From an uncultured Lachnospiraceae bacterium (lineage in GTDB: Bacteria; Bacillota; Clostridia; Lachnospirales; Lachnospiraceae): 64,000 nucleotides of DNA. The notes beneath the pieces are model-generated. The model ran no database searches and was not told the DNA's origin. It saw only the letters and a list, made by a program, of their open reading frames with translations. The stretch spans positions 1 to 64,000 of the forward strand of contig CADADA010000001.1 in assembly GCA_902786515.1 (NCBI GenBank), given 5' to 3'. The first letter of the stretch is position 1. Each line of letters begins with the position of its first letter. The position numbers and the translations under genes are program-made. Below, one piece after another: positions 47,701 to 54,212 of this stretch.

Positions 47701-48430
47701 TGGAAATGGTTACTGAATTTCCATTTTTCTCAACCTTATATCCGTCAAGTGTTATATCAAAAGTACCCGCAACACCATTTGTATCTTTCATGATATATTC
47801 ATATCTCTTGTTGGATTCATTCCACTTCAGGACATAGGTTGGTGCTTCACCAGAAGACTTCGCTGCAAAACTTGGTCTTGTGGCATTGAATGACTTCGAA
47901 ATATTGTCTTTTAGTGTTTCATAATAATCATTTGAATTACCTGCATTTGGTGCAACTGCACAAAGCTTAGACGCTGCTGAATCTGCCTTATCTGTTCCAA
48001 AAAGACCTTCTGTGATAATCCATACCATTGCCTGTGTTGCAATATACTGGTCTCTCTGTTCATTTGTAGGTGCTTTATTCTCTGTTGATGAATAACCAAA
48101 GTACATACAGTACGCCAGCAATTTTCTTTCATCTGCAGATAATTGTGTTTTTGGATTAGTATCACTTGTCATCAACTGTGAATTTTTGGCTGATAAACCA
48201 TGATTCATACAGTATGCCGAATGATCATCTATCATCGAATATAATATATCGCCGGAATACTGTCTGCTGAATTCACTAATCTTCTCATGACTCTTTACAC
48301 TGCCATTCCACAACGATATATGAGCTTCTGCACTTGCTGCATACACAAAATCCCCATTAGAAAACAGTGTTGTAAAGAGTGTCAGAACAGCTAAAAATCC
48401 CGATAAAAATCTTTTCATTCTCTGTTTCAT
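41798..48430 (-). CDS. giant thioester/Cna-B repeat surface adhesin (SpaA-like) with sorting signal
   Basis: 2210 residues. A signal peptide ends near VYAASA. Next is a thioester-type domain with the Cys in YCMNHG near 73 and the Gln in TQAMVW near 131, able to form a covalent bond with a target. Then come about 17 Cna-B/SpaA domains, counted by E-box motifs such as YIVKETAAPNGY and YYITETKAPAGY; each probably has a Lys-Asn isopeptide bond. At the end a sorting signal IPQTG, a hydrophobic segment and a basic tail. A three-domain block is duplicated. Probably a rod-like adhesin that holds donor and recipient, or host tissue, together; the sortase at 14 kb would anchor it. Confidence 0.9.
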   Translation of the reverse strand: MKQRMKRFLSGFLAVLTLFTTLFSNGDFVYAASAEAHISLWNGSVKSHEKISEFSRQYSGDILYSMIDDHSAYCMNHGLSAKNSQLMTSDTNPKTQLSADERKLLAYCMYFGYSSTENKAPTNEQRDQYIATQAMVWIITEGLFGTDKADSAASKLCAVAPNAGNSNDYYETLKDNISKSFNATRPSFAAKSSGEAPTYVLKWNESNKRYEYIMKDTNGVAGTFDITLDGYKVEKNGNSVTISTTGVNTNTTTAKMKSTAGIVETTSSSIFWLTGNDEDQEFVSEQPQADPISAYFKVKTESVGYGDLTKTDASTGAKVKGAVYGIYSDKACKNKVTSMTTDGNGYAKSKALTPGTYYVKEISVPKPYILDTKTYTLSVTAGKTTGIKVTDKEQKAKLTIYKQGEVLSGWNGKNFTYETRKLKGATFKVTAGEDIFKADGTRVYKKGDVVASGLTTTGEAGVTVSNLYLGTYIVKETAAPNGYKLNTTEKTVSLTYGGQSVEIVTKSVTVTDTRQKANVSVTKQDSSTKNPLSGGKYTIYAGSDIKNIDGKVIVTKGTALQTVTTGTDGKGTYTVDLPINKSYYITETKAPAGYVRSDEKYTFTFNYLSNTVASASFSHAFKNDRVKAKISLYKVDEKTGKAAAQGDGTLKGAVYGLYAREDIVHPDGKKGVIYKKDALVKKLTTDEKGQASVSDLYLGKYYVKEITPSEGYVLDKQEHDVVCGYKDDKTAEIAQKVTSKETPITQPFQLIKVALKGSDTEADVLEGAGFTAYLKSSLKVNRDGSYDFKNSTPVVITEDGKTTMYTDKTGYACSVALPYGTYVVIESVTPKDMETIKPFEVNIRKNSPTTPQVWRVFLDKEFSAKLRIVKKDSTTGRTVLKPGATFRIYNRDTKKYVTMITTYPSKVKHDKFSTDGDGDLILPEKLPVGNYRIEEVNAPDGYILNKNYADISISSKSAYEVDADTYEAIIEVDYPDTPAYGELTIIKQGEILDGFDGSLMEDKSGNFVYKTGNLAGAKFKIYAAEDIYTQDNQKDESGERYRIYSKGQFVKEVTTNAQGKAAVSNLPLGNYRIVEVQAPYGYVLNGNEQIVNLRYVDDRTPVVKETATFKNERQKVSLSVIKKDSETDKPVSGAQFSLYAAEDIKNNAGKVIVKAGTKLETAESDVNGNVVFGKDYPFAKYEIRETKAPKGYVSNNKVIVFDAKYQGQNQETVKYQSECRNTPTTFEFSKQDITSSAEIAGAKLEVTDKNGNVIDSWTSVAGEKHVIKYLVVGETYTLKETLAPYGYLRAAEISFTVKDTDKIQSVIMKDETAKGTIIINKEGEFLEGKSFFDEITKNLKFSYIRKNLAGVTFNVYAAEDIVSVDGLNTIYHKKDELVGTIVTDKAGIGIMGNLPLGSYYLVETKTIEGFVLDSTPKPAALIYKDDVTPVVFAKDTYNNERQKISITLIKKDAENLQSLAGGVFALYSKEDIKDSEGNAVVFADEKVEEAVSDENGNVLFNADLPLGQYYVKEILPPKGYATNTEIIDIDASYKGQDVKVIEYVKEVTDNPTQVEVSKIDITSEAEIAGATLSVSDKSGNVIETWESVAGESHLIKHLVAGETYILREEFAPYGYIVANEIEFTVEDTGEVQKVVMKDEVPVGTIVINKDGEFVSRRDLVKGRLENMVFGFTKKSLKGVTFEVFAAEDVVSPDGLNTVFYEKDEHIGTIVTEDSGIGIMENLPLGRYYLVESKTIEGFVLDSTPIQADLSYVDQNTPYVYAGMSVTNERQKVSIKVIKLDAETERPLADGVFGLFAAEDITDTQGNVIVSKDEKIETAVSAEDGYAVFNTDLPLGNYYVKEINPPAGYVTNKEVINVDATYQGQDVKVIEYTHVVKDNPTEVEFSKIDITSEKEIPGASLTVLDTKGNVIDKWVSKKNKTHKIKHLVAGETYILREETAPDGYVRAQDVKFTVMDDDTIQKVTMKDDYTKVDISKTDITGEKELGGATLAVIDSEGKLVDSWKSVAGKAHRIEYLKVGKYTLVEETAPYGYKIAKEIQFEVKETGAVQKVTMKDEQAVGRIIINKTDSESGEPLAGVHFEIRDINGKVIETLVTDVNGKAQSKEMPICTYNEDGSFKENIHYYVVETKAIEGYVIDSTVHDVELTYKGDAPECVEYTLDVTNDTEPEIPQTGDDFNPGLFVGLGASALIAGVVMMKGRKKKEDEEETVNQ

Positions 48431-48465
48431 CCTTCTTTATTCCTCCTTAATTTTTTGAATAAAAA

Positions 48466-48502
48466 AACAGGTAAAAATAAGTCTGGCTTATCTCTACCTG
48501 TT
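48466..48502 (-). terminator. terminator between lipoprotein and adhesin genes
   Basis: AACAGGTA/TACCTGTT is a perfect 8-bp stem, extended inside by ATAAG/CTTAT, and followed by a run of T on the minus strand. It would reduce transcription into the adhesin gene, so the two are not simply one unit. Confidence 0.75.
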
Positions 48503-48523
48503 CAAAAATTTAATATTCAGTTA

Positions 48524-49504
48524 TTATCTGTGACATCTAAATTCGTAAAATACTTCACCATTTAATGTCGTCTTTCCTGCATATGTGATATTAAATAATG
48601 GATCATTTTCTAACATCATCATTTCTGCAATATCATTTGCAATTGCATCCACACTGCCATATTTATTTCCAACTATATCAGTAGCTTTATAAAGGTCAAC
48701 ATTTACAAATATACTGTAATAGCTGTCTTCCATACCATCTAGTGGATAATACTCATCATATTCTTCCTTAGTTATTTTTCCTTCCTTCAGTAATCTCTTT
48801 AGATTATCCTCTGTGGTAATCATTCCACCCTTCTGACACTTGGCTATTGACTTTCTCACCACTTCATAAGGGTCATAACTTACAGGCGTATATTGCACTG
48901 TCTCCTGCTTCTGCTCCTCTACAGGCTGGTTTGTATGCTCTGATGGTGCCTTTGTTTCCTGAACAACAGGCTGAGGTGTTGGTTCTGCCGGCTTATCATT
49001 ACTTAGATAATTATTCGAGCAGTATCCTTCACCACCATTATAGCTGATTCTGTACCATCCAGTTGAAGCCAGTCCGGTTACCTGAACTGAAACATTGCCC
49101 GCAAGGCTGCCGATAACTTCATATTCTGTACCGGGACCTTTTCTTACATTTACACCTGAAATAACATACATAGTTGAATTCATGTCATTCACAGTAAATG
49201 CCGGAACTGAAGGCTTCTCTGTTGATTGCTCAGTCAGTCTCTCTGATGGTTTCTCTGTAACCTTTTCAGCAGGCTTCCCTGCCTTTTGTTCTGCAGCACT
49301 TGCCTCCTGAGTCTGCTTCGCCGGTTCGGTTGTAATCTCTTCATTACTTTTTGTAACCGTTTGCGATTCATCTTTTGCCAGTGCTGCTGAACTTTCCGCT
49401 GATTGTTCTACAGCCTCCCTGGTATCCTTCTTATTGTCTTTATTGCCACACGCAGTGACAGCAATTATCAGACTTACAGATAATAATAAAATAAGTTTTT
49501 TCAT
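48524..49504 (-). CDS. SH3-domain lipoprotein
   Basis: 326 residues from the ATG at 49504. A lipoprotein signal (LIIAVTACGN) leads to a long Glu/Thr/Pro-rich linker, then a bacterial SH3 domain (VNVRKGPGTEYEVIGSLAG, then GYCSNNYL). The C-terminal region has no known name. SH3 domains of this kind bind peptidoglycan. It sits upstream of the adhesin. The ribosome binding site AGGTGAT partly lies in a hairpin. Confidence 0.8.
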   Translation of the reverse strand: MKKLILLLSVSLIIAVTACGNKDNKKDTREAVEQSAESSAALAKDESQTVTKSNEEITTEPAKQTQEASAAEQKAGKPAEKVTEKPSERLTEQSTEKPSVPAFTVNDMNSTMYVISGVNVRKGPGTEYEVIGSLAGNVSVQVTGLASTGWYRISYNGGEGYCSNNYLSNDKPAEPTPQPVVQETKAPSEHTNQPVEEQKQETVQYTPVSYDPYEVVRKSIAKCQKGGMITTEDNLKRLLKEGKITKEEYDEYYPLDGMEDSYYSIFVNVDLYKATDIVGNKYGSVDAIANDIAEMMMLENDPLFNITYAGKTTLNGEVFYEFRCHR

Positions 49505-49512
49505 AGTAATCA

Positions 49513-49636
49513 CCTATCCCTTCTCTAGAAAGAGGGATAGGCTAAAGTGTCTGTGCCTGCCCACTCTTACTAACTTGTAAAGTGAACTGTATTCTATTTA
49601 GGCACGAGACACCGGACTGTCTCGTATCCTGTACAT
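49513..49636 (-). promoter_or_regulatory. leader with alternative hairpins before the lipoprotein gene
   Basis: Three elements on the minus strand: a hairpin ACGAGACA/TGTCTCGT (49604-49625) inside a 12-codon ORF; a strand 49547-49557 that can pair instead with 49601-49612, with one bulge; and a hairpin CCTATCCC/GGGATAGG (49513-49541) that covers part of the lipoprotein ribosome binding site. This is the layout of a translation-attenuation leader. A further ORF, MKNRFISYCMKLYKKL, lies at 49654-49704. Confidence 0.5.
49598..49636 (-). CDS. 12-residue leader peptide
   Basis: MYRIRDSPVSRA, with AAGGAG 9 nt before its ATG. The ORF is encoded almost entirely by a hairpin, as in antibiotic-type leader peptides. 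Translating ribosomes would open that hairpin. Expression is inferred from the ribosome binding site. Confidence 0.45.
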   Translation of the reverse strand: MYRIRDSPVSRA

Positions 49637-49720
49637 TTCTTCTCACTCCTTCATTATAACTTCTTGTAAAGCTTCATACAATAACTGATAAATCTGTTCT
49701 TCATTGTCCTCGCCTCCCTC

Positions 49721-50164
49721 CTAATCAAAATCCATAAAACTTAATGCATAATCTGCAATGTCATCATCTTCTTCAAATGTGTTATCTTCTGATTCATTTT
49801 CTTTCACTTCTGTTGTATCGGATAAAATGCTATTTTTTGAATCTGAAGCCGGCATACCTGCCATCATCTGACCGATTATCGCTAAAGCCTGGTCATGTGC
49901 TATTATTCTAACTTCATTCTTTACTTCATTTATAAGATTGTCCATTTCCTGCTTTGTAATATACTTACTGTCAGACAGGCGATTCACATTCATAAATTCT
50001 TCTTTTCCATAATTATCTAGATAAAATAAAACTGCATCCACAAAAAACTTATTTTTAGTCTTATATATGCTTTTATCAAGATTGTGAATCACCTCAAGTA
50101 TCTTTTGATGCTCCGGATTATTGTAATAAAGCCTTACAGCAACTGTTTCTGAATTCCTTATCAT
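49721..50164 (-). CDS. ParR-like partner of the ParM-like protein
   Basis: 147 residues from the ATG at 50164 (AGGTGA 6 nt upstream). The N-terminus has a ribbon-helix-helix look (AVRLYYNNPEHQKILEVIHN) and the tail is acidic. It begins at the end of the actin-like gene, as ParR follows ParM. It would bind centromere-like DNA; the 31-bp repeats at 37.7 kb are one candidate. Confidence 0.65.
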   Translation of the reverse strand: MIRNSETVAVRLYYNNPEHQKILEVIHNLDKSIYKTKNKFFVDAVLFYLDNYGKEEFMNVNRLSDSKYITKQEMDNLINEVKNEVRIIAHDQALAIIGQMMAGMPASDSKNSILSDTTEVKENESEDNTFEEDDDIADYALSFMDFD

Positions 50165-50169
50165 CAAAA

Positions 50170-51087
50170 TCACCTGCCATTCTTTTTCTTAATTGCAATT
50201 ATTCCCATTTGCTCAAATCCCTTTGCATTTGACTTTATATCAAGAATATAGCTGATATTCTTATTATCAATGGCTCCAAAGTTCTTCATTACACTGGCTC
50301 CACCACCTACAAAAACAATCTTTGTCGTCTTAAGATTAACTCCGTATTCTCTAAGACTGTGATAAACTGATTCAACATAATTATGAATCTGATTCCTGAT
50401 AACTTCCACGTACTCATCTGATATGGAAGGATTTTCACCTCTCATAACACTTTGAATAATAGATTCATCAACTTCTTCTCCAAGTTTTCTGTAGCATTCT
50501 GAATTAACATCTCTCATACAGGTAATAAGACCAATTGGTTTTGAAATACATTTCTCATTTATTGGTTTCTTATTCTCAATAGGCATAATGTCTACGGTCC
50601 AGGAACCTACATCAACTACTATTACCTTTTGCCTGAATGTTCCTATCTGGTCAACAACAGCCGCATAGCACTGTGGAAATACCGCCACATTCACTATCTC
50701 AACATCAAACAGTTCTGTGTTGTATTTGAATCTCACATTTCTGTTTGCTTTAAGATACTGAGTAAAGCTCTCTTTTTCATCACCAAATCTTGAAAGTGGT
50801 AATCCGGCTGCTATAAAAACCTTCGCCTGATGTTTACCTCTCTTCTTTAATTCCTTTGCAATGGCTGCTAAAGTTAAAAGGTAATAATTATCATTTTCTG
50901 TCTTGTTTTCTTTGACCACAACTCTCTTGCATCCTATCTCATAATACTTTCCGTTGTATTCCAAAATATTATCGAAGAATGCCGGTTCAGTGGAAATCTC
51001 TTCTGCACTGGCTTTAAAGACCTGTGAAGCTGTTTTCATCATCATCCAGCCATGGTCGATTCCAATCACTTCAATGTTATCGCTCAT
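50170..51087 (-). CDS. parM: ParM/StbA-like actin-fold segregation protein
   Basis: 305 residues from the ATG at 51087 (MSDNIEVIGIDHGW). The actin-ATPase signatures are visible: phosphate-1 GIDHGWMMMKT, phosphate-2 VVDVGSWTVDIM and adenosine VFVGGGASVM. ParM-type filaments push plasmid copies apart. On an ICE they may keep the excised replicating circle. A GGAG lies 10 nt upstream of the chosen start; the longer reading overlaps the previous small gene. Confidence 0.8.
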   Translation of the reverse strand: MSDNIEVIGIDHGWMMMKTASQVFKASAEEISTEPAFFDNILEYNGKYYEIGCKRVVVKENKTENDNYYLLTLAAIAKELKKRGKHQAKVFIAAGLPLSRFGDEKESFTQYLKANRNVRFKYNTELFDVEIVNVAVFPQCYAAVVDQIGTFRQKVIVVDVGSWTVDIMPIENKKPINEKCISKPIGLITCMRDVNSECYRKLGEEVDESIIQSVMRGENPSISDEYVEVIRNQIHNYVESVYHSLREYGVNLKTTKIVFVGGGASVMKNFGAIDNKNISYILDIKSNAKGFEQMGIIAIKKKNGR

Positions 51088-51112
51088 ATCAACACATCTC
51101 CTTTTCCTTAAT

Positions 51113-51271
51113 TCACTTAATAGCTTGATTATCTTCATTTTCAACACTTCTTTCATCATTTATCATTGCCATAAGCCTATCTGTTTTTGATGCTATAACA
51201 GCTAATGAATAAACTATTACTGCAAGGCTAAGAATTGTGATAACAGCCATTCCAATAATAAATACCCTCAC
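51113..51271 (-). CDS. 52-residue single-pass membrane protein
   Basis: GTG start with AGGAGGTGA four nt upstream. The GTG overlaps the TGA of the preceding gene (GTGA). One hydrophobic segment (VFIIGMAVITILSLAVIVYS) precedes an acidic tail ending NEDNQAIK. The size and topology recall small ICE membrane proteins such as DUF3789. Function unknown. Confidence 0.7.
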   Translation of the reverse strand: MRVFIIGMAVITILSLAVIVYSLAVIASKTDRLMAMINDERSVENEDNQAIK

Positions 51272-51576
51272 TTGTCACCTCCTGCTTTCGTAAAATGTTT
51301 CTCCAATTCACATACAAAGTTGGCTTGACATCTTCGTGCCAGTTTTTGAAAGTATTCACATCGGTAGCAACCATTCTCAGCCATAAATAATTTTTTCTTA
51401 TTTCTTGATACTATAATTCGGTATCTTTTAAGAAGATAATCTTTATCAAGTGGCTCTTTTATCTGATAACTATCCTGATTTATTGCTTGTTCCTGGATTT
51501 GCTGATTAATACTGTCAACAAATCCTAGAAACTTATCTTCGGTGCTTATGTCTACACCTTTGTAAACTATTTTCAA
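51268..51576 (-). CDS. hypothetical cysteine-ended protein, first gene of the ICE operon
   Basis: 102 residues from a TTG start (GAAGG about 10 nt upstream). Helical, with a C-terminal cysteine cluster (GCYRCEYFQKLARRC, then FVC) that may bind metal. It follows the long structured leader and precedes the membrane protein by GTGA overlap. Not recognised. Confidence 0.6.
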   Translation of the reverse strand: MKIVYKGVDISTEDKFLGFVDSINQQIQEQAINQDSYQIKEPLDKDYLLKRYRIIVSRNKKKLFMAENGCYRCEYFQKLARRCQANFVCELEKHFTKAGGDK

Positions 51577-51778
51577 TCATTTTGTACCTTCGCTTTCTAC
51601 ACAGCTTGTGCCATGTAAGTGCATATTTCATATGCACATTGGAATGTACTTATTCCACTTAATACAATGAAAGCTGCTTTCGCATTCACGACGCATTATA
51701 TAATATGAATAAATCCATATATAACACTATCTCCTTTATTGCCTTTCAAGGATAAGGTTTCAAAACCTTTGTGGGTTA

Positions 51779-51853
51779 TTATCCTTCCGCAACAGCTTTG
51801 TTTTCTGCTCTATGCCCTTTTACCAGCTCTATTCCCTGCTTCTCGTTCTTCAT
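51779..51853 (-). CDS. 24-residue ORF in the ICE leader
   Basis: MKNEKQGIELVKGHRAENKA and four more residues. GAAGGA lies about 8 nt upstream, overlapping the end of the ORF at 51865. A hairpin AAGGTTT/AAACCTT follows the stop. Weak but suggestive of a translated leader. Confidence 0.4.
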   Translation of the reverse strand: MKNEKQGIELVKGHRAENKAVAEG

Positions 51854-51864
51854 CTCTCGATCCT

Positions 51865-51933
51865 TCAAACTACTAATTTGATAACAGTGGTATTCGAACC
51901 TCCAGGTAACTGCCCCGGAATTTTCACTTTCAT
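51865..51933 (-). CDS. 22-residue ORF in the ICE leader
   Basis: Begins MKVKIPGQLPGGSNTTVIK and ends LVV. There is no clear ribosome binding site, but the ORF directly precedes a second one with a good site. It includes a tRNA T-arm-like GGTTCGAAT stretch. Confidence 0.35.
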   Translation of the reverse strand: MKVKIPGQLPGGSNTTVIKLVV

Positions 51934-52170
51934 GTATTTATACTATTCAATTGTTTGTGCTTTCTCTTAAGCACTTCCATATAATACTATTTATTATGAA
52001 ATTGTGATACAGACTCGTTTGGTGTATTTTATAATTTATACACACCCTATTGGTTTTATTGATTATGAACCCGTATATAATAAGTTTTCTAACAAGTAAA
52101 TATGACCGGTGTTCCTTATTTTTTGACTAGTTTTTAGAAAAAGCGAACTTCGCATCAAAAGTTGCGGCAA

Positions 52171-52226
52171 ATTTGGGAAAAATATTTTTCCCAAATCCTT
52201 TCCCAACTTTTTCCCAACTTTCCCAA
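52171..52226. repeat. 26-bp perfect palindrome and TTTCCCAA repeats
   Basis: ATTTGGGAAAAAT is followed directly by its reverse complement (52171-52196). TTTCCCAA then recurs at 52187, 52199, 52210 and 52219. Sited between the ICE genes and the host tsf terminator, it may bind a recombinase, replication protein or repressor. Confidence 0.6.
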
Positions 52227-52285
52227 AAAAATATGATTATTTATGGTACTTTGTGATACGATACGAGAGTCGCTAAAAATAAAGA

Positions 52286-52326
52286 AAACCCTTTAAATAC
52301 GGGGGCTCCCGCTATTTAAAGGGTTT
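52286..52326 (-). terminator. rho-independent terminator of rpsB-tsf
   Basis: A 14-bp perfect stem (AAACCCTTTAAATA with its complement) and an inner CGGG/CCCG, followed on the minus strand by TTTTCTTTATTTTT. It lies 28 nt after the tsf stop and marks the last host feature before the ICE. Confidence 0.9.
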
Positions 52327-52353
52327 ATGATAATCACTGACTAAAAAGTCGCT

Positions 52354-53283
52354 TTACTGCATCTGCTTTGCAACTTCTTCTGCAAAGTTCTCTTCTTTCT
52401 TCTCAAGACCTTCTCCAGTCTCAAAACGAACAAATCTCTTAACAGCAACTGTTCCGCCAACTTCCTTTGATACCCGCTCAAGGTACTTAGCTACAGACTG
52501 CTTTCCATCCTCTGCCTTTACGTATACCTGATCTAATAAACAGATTTCCTTCATCTCTTTGTTGATACGTCCGTTTATCATACCCTCGATAACTTTCTCA
52601 GGCTTCTGTGATTCCTTAGGATCATTCTTAATCTGAGCAAGAAGAATCTCTTTCTCATGTGCGATAAAGTCTTCGCTTACTTCATCTCTGCTTGTATATT
52701 TTGGATTAAGAGCTGCAACCTGCATTGCAACATTCTTTAATGCTTCCTTAACATCATCATTAACTACTTCTGCTGAAGCCTCAACTAAAACGCCGATTCT
52801 TCCGCCACCATGGATATAAGGAACGACGATACCGTCTGTCTCTACCTTTTCAAATCTTCTGATGCTCATGTTCTCACCGATTGTTGCAATCTGTGATACA
52901 AGTTCTTCCTTAACCGTCTTAGAAGAATCTTTGCTCCATGGCTCACTCGTAAACTCATCAATATTTGATGCACTTGTTGTAAGTACCTGATTAACAACAT
53001 CTGTTACAAAGTTTCTGAACTTCTCATTCTTTGCAACAAAGTCTGTCTCGCTGTTTACTTCAACGATAGCAGCTTTGCTGTCACCGTCTGTCGCTACCAT
53101 AACTATACCTTCTGCAGCAATTCTACCTGCTTTCTTTACTGCTGTAGCTTCACCTTTTTCTCTTAAAAGCTCGATAGCTTTATCATAATCACCATCTGTC
53201 TCTACTAAAGCTTTCTTACATGCCATAACACCTGCGCCTGTCATCTCACGCAATTCTTTTACCATAGATGCTGTAATTTCCAT
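52354..53283 (-). CDS. tsf: elongation factor Ts
   Basis: 309 residues, beginning MEITASMVKELREMTGAG. The UBA-like N-terminus (GVMACKKALVETDGDYDKAI) and the nucleotide-exchange core TDFVAKNEKF are standard. It recharges EF-Tu with GTP. It follows rpsB by 41 nt, the universal arrangement. Confidence 0.97.
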   Translation of the reverse strand: MEITASMVKELREMTGAGVMACKKALVETDGDYDKAIELLREKGEATAVKKAGRIAAEGIVMVATDGDSKAAIVEVNSETDFVAKNEKFRNFVTDVVNQVLTTSASNIDEFTSEPWSKDSSKTVKEELVSQIATIGENMSIRRFEKVETDGIVVPYIHGGGRIGVLVEASAEVVNDDVKEALKNVAMQVAALNPKYTSRDEVSEDFIAHEKEILLAQIKNDPKESQKPEKVIEGMINGRINKEMKEICLLDQVYVKAEDGKQSVAKYLERVSKEVGGTVAVKRFVRFETGEGLEKKEENFAEEVAKQMQ

Positions 53284-53324
53284 CTTAAATAACCTCCTGC
53301 AATATTCTTTGATTTTAGATTAAA

Positions 53325-54062
53325 TTATGCTTCTGTTGTCTCTGCTTCTTCTGTTCCTTCAGCTTCTGAAACTACTTCTTCTCCCTGATTTGCTTCGATA
53401 ACTGCGTCAGCCATCTTAGATACGATTAATTTAACCGCTCTGATTGCATCATCATTACCAGGAATAACGTAATCTAACTCTTCCGGATCACAGTTTGTGT
53501 CTGCTATACCAATCAAAGGAATACCGAGTGCATGTGCTTCCTGTACGCAGATTCTTTCCTTCTTAGGGTCAACGATGAATATAGCATCAGGTATCTTCTT
53601 CATCTCTTTGATACCACCGATATTCTTCTCTAATTTATCCCATTCTTTCTTAATCTCAATAACTTCTTTCTTTGGAAGAACATCAAATGTTCCATCCTCT
53701 GACATCTTTTCGATTGCTTTTAATCTTGCAATTCTTGTCTGGATTGTCTTGAAGTTAGTAAGCATACCGCCTAACCATCTCTCATTTACATAGAACATTC
53801 CACAACGTTCTGCTTCTGTCTTGATAGCATCCTGTGCCTGCTTCTTTGTTCCAACAAAAAGAATTGTTCCACCATCAGCAACGATATCTGCTATAGCCTT
53901 ATAAGCCTCATCTACTTTTGTAACTGACTTCTGTAAGTCGATAATGTAGATACCGTTTCTCTCTGTGTAGATATATGGAGCCATCTTAGGGTTCCATCTT
54001 CTTGTAAGATGTCCGAAATGCACACCTGCCTCAAGTAACTGTTTCATTGAAATAACGCTCAT
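53325..54062 (-). CDS. rpsB: 30S ribosomal protein S2
   Basis: 245 residues from the ATG at 54062 (GGAGG 8 nt upstream; [18 protein letters not shown]). Longer readings run into the leader. Family motifs [13 protein letters not shown] and [13 protein letters not shown]. Acidic C-terminal tail. Transcribed from the promoter in the end of the hydrolase gene. Confidence 0.97.
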   Translation of the reverse strand: MSVISMKQLLEAGVHFGHLTRRWNPKMAPYIYTERNGIYIIDLQKSVTKVDEAYKAIADIVADGGTILFVGTKKQAQDAIKTEAERCGMFYVNERWLGGMLTNFKTIQTRIARLKAIEKMSEDGTFDVLPKKEVIEIKKEWDKLEKNIGGIKEMKKIPDAIFIVDPKKERICVQEAHALGIPLIGIADTNCDPEELDYVIPGNDDAIRAVKLIVSKMADAVIEANQGEEVVSEAEGTEEAETTEA

Positions 54063-54183
54063 TTTCTTTACCTCCATCTGGTTATGATTCTTCCATAGAT
54101 TTCCGCTCCCTGTAAACCCCGAGCCGGGCACCATTAGGAATCCATCTATGTGATTATTTGTGTCAAAACCGACACATTCAAAG
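54063..54183 (-). promoter_or_regulatory. 5' leader of rpsB
   Basis: About 120 nt with hairpins TGTC/GACA and CCCG/CGGG and outer GATTCC/GGAAATC pairing. Leaders of rpsB commonly bind S2 for feedback control; that reading is inferred. Confidence 0.5.
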
Positions 54184-54212
54184 ATTATATCATATATTTT
54201 ATATCTGTACAA
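54184..54212 (-). promoter_or_regulatory. promoter of rpsB-tsf
   Basis: On the minus strand TTGTAC (54212-54207), 17 bp, TATAAT (54189-54184). It overlaps the last codons of the hydrolase gene. The -35 is weak, the -10 perfect. Confidence 0.6.

Larger units (their letters stand above)
51577..52285 (-). other. non-coding ICE leader/right-end region
   Basis: About 700 bp between the first ICE gene and the tsf terminator. From left: a junction closed by CAGCTT/AAGCTG (51602-51607 with 51671-51676), enclosing hairpins GTGCATAT/ATATGCAC (51619-51637) and TGGAAT/ATTCCA (51640-51657). Two tandem small ORFs follow (51779-51933), then a 26-bp palindrome with repeats (52171-52226). TTGTGATAC is repeated at 52002 and 52251. 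The ICE end should lie in the right part. Confidence 0.5.

Noticed and set aside
41798..48430. Repetitive adhesin DNA as a mobile element or VNTR
   Set aside because: The repeats are diverged coding Cna-B domains in one continuous frame, explained by domain duplication.
51885..51905. GGTTCGAAT T-arm-like sequence in the ICE leader
   Set aside because: No pairing T stem, anticodon arm or acceptor stem could be found around it, so it is not called a tRNA or att-tRNA remnant.
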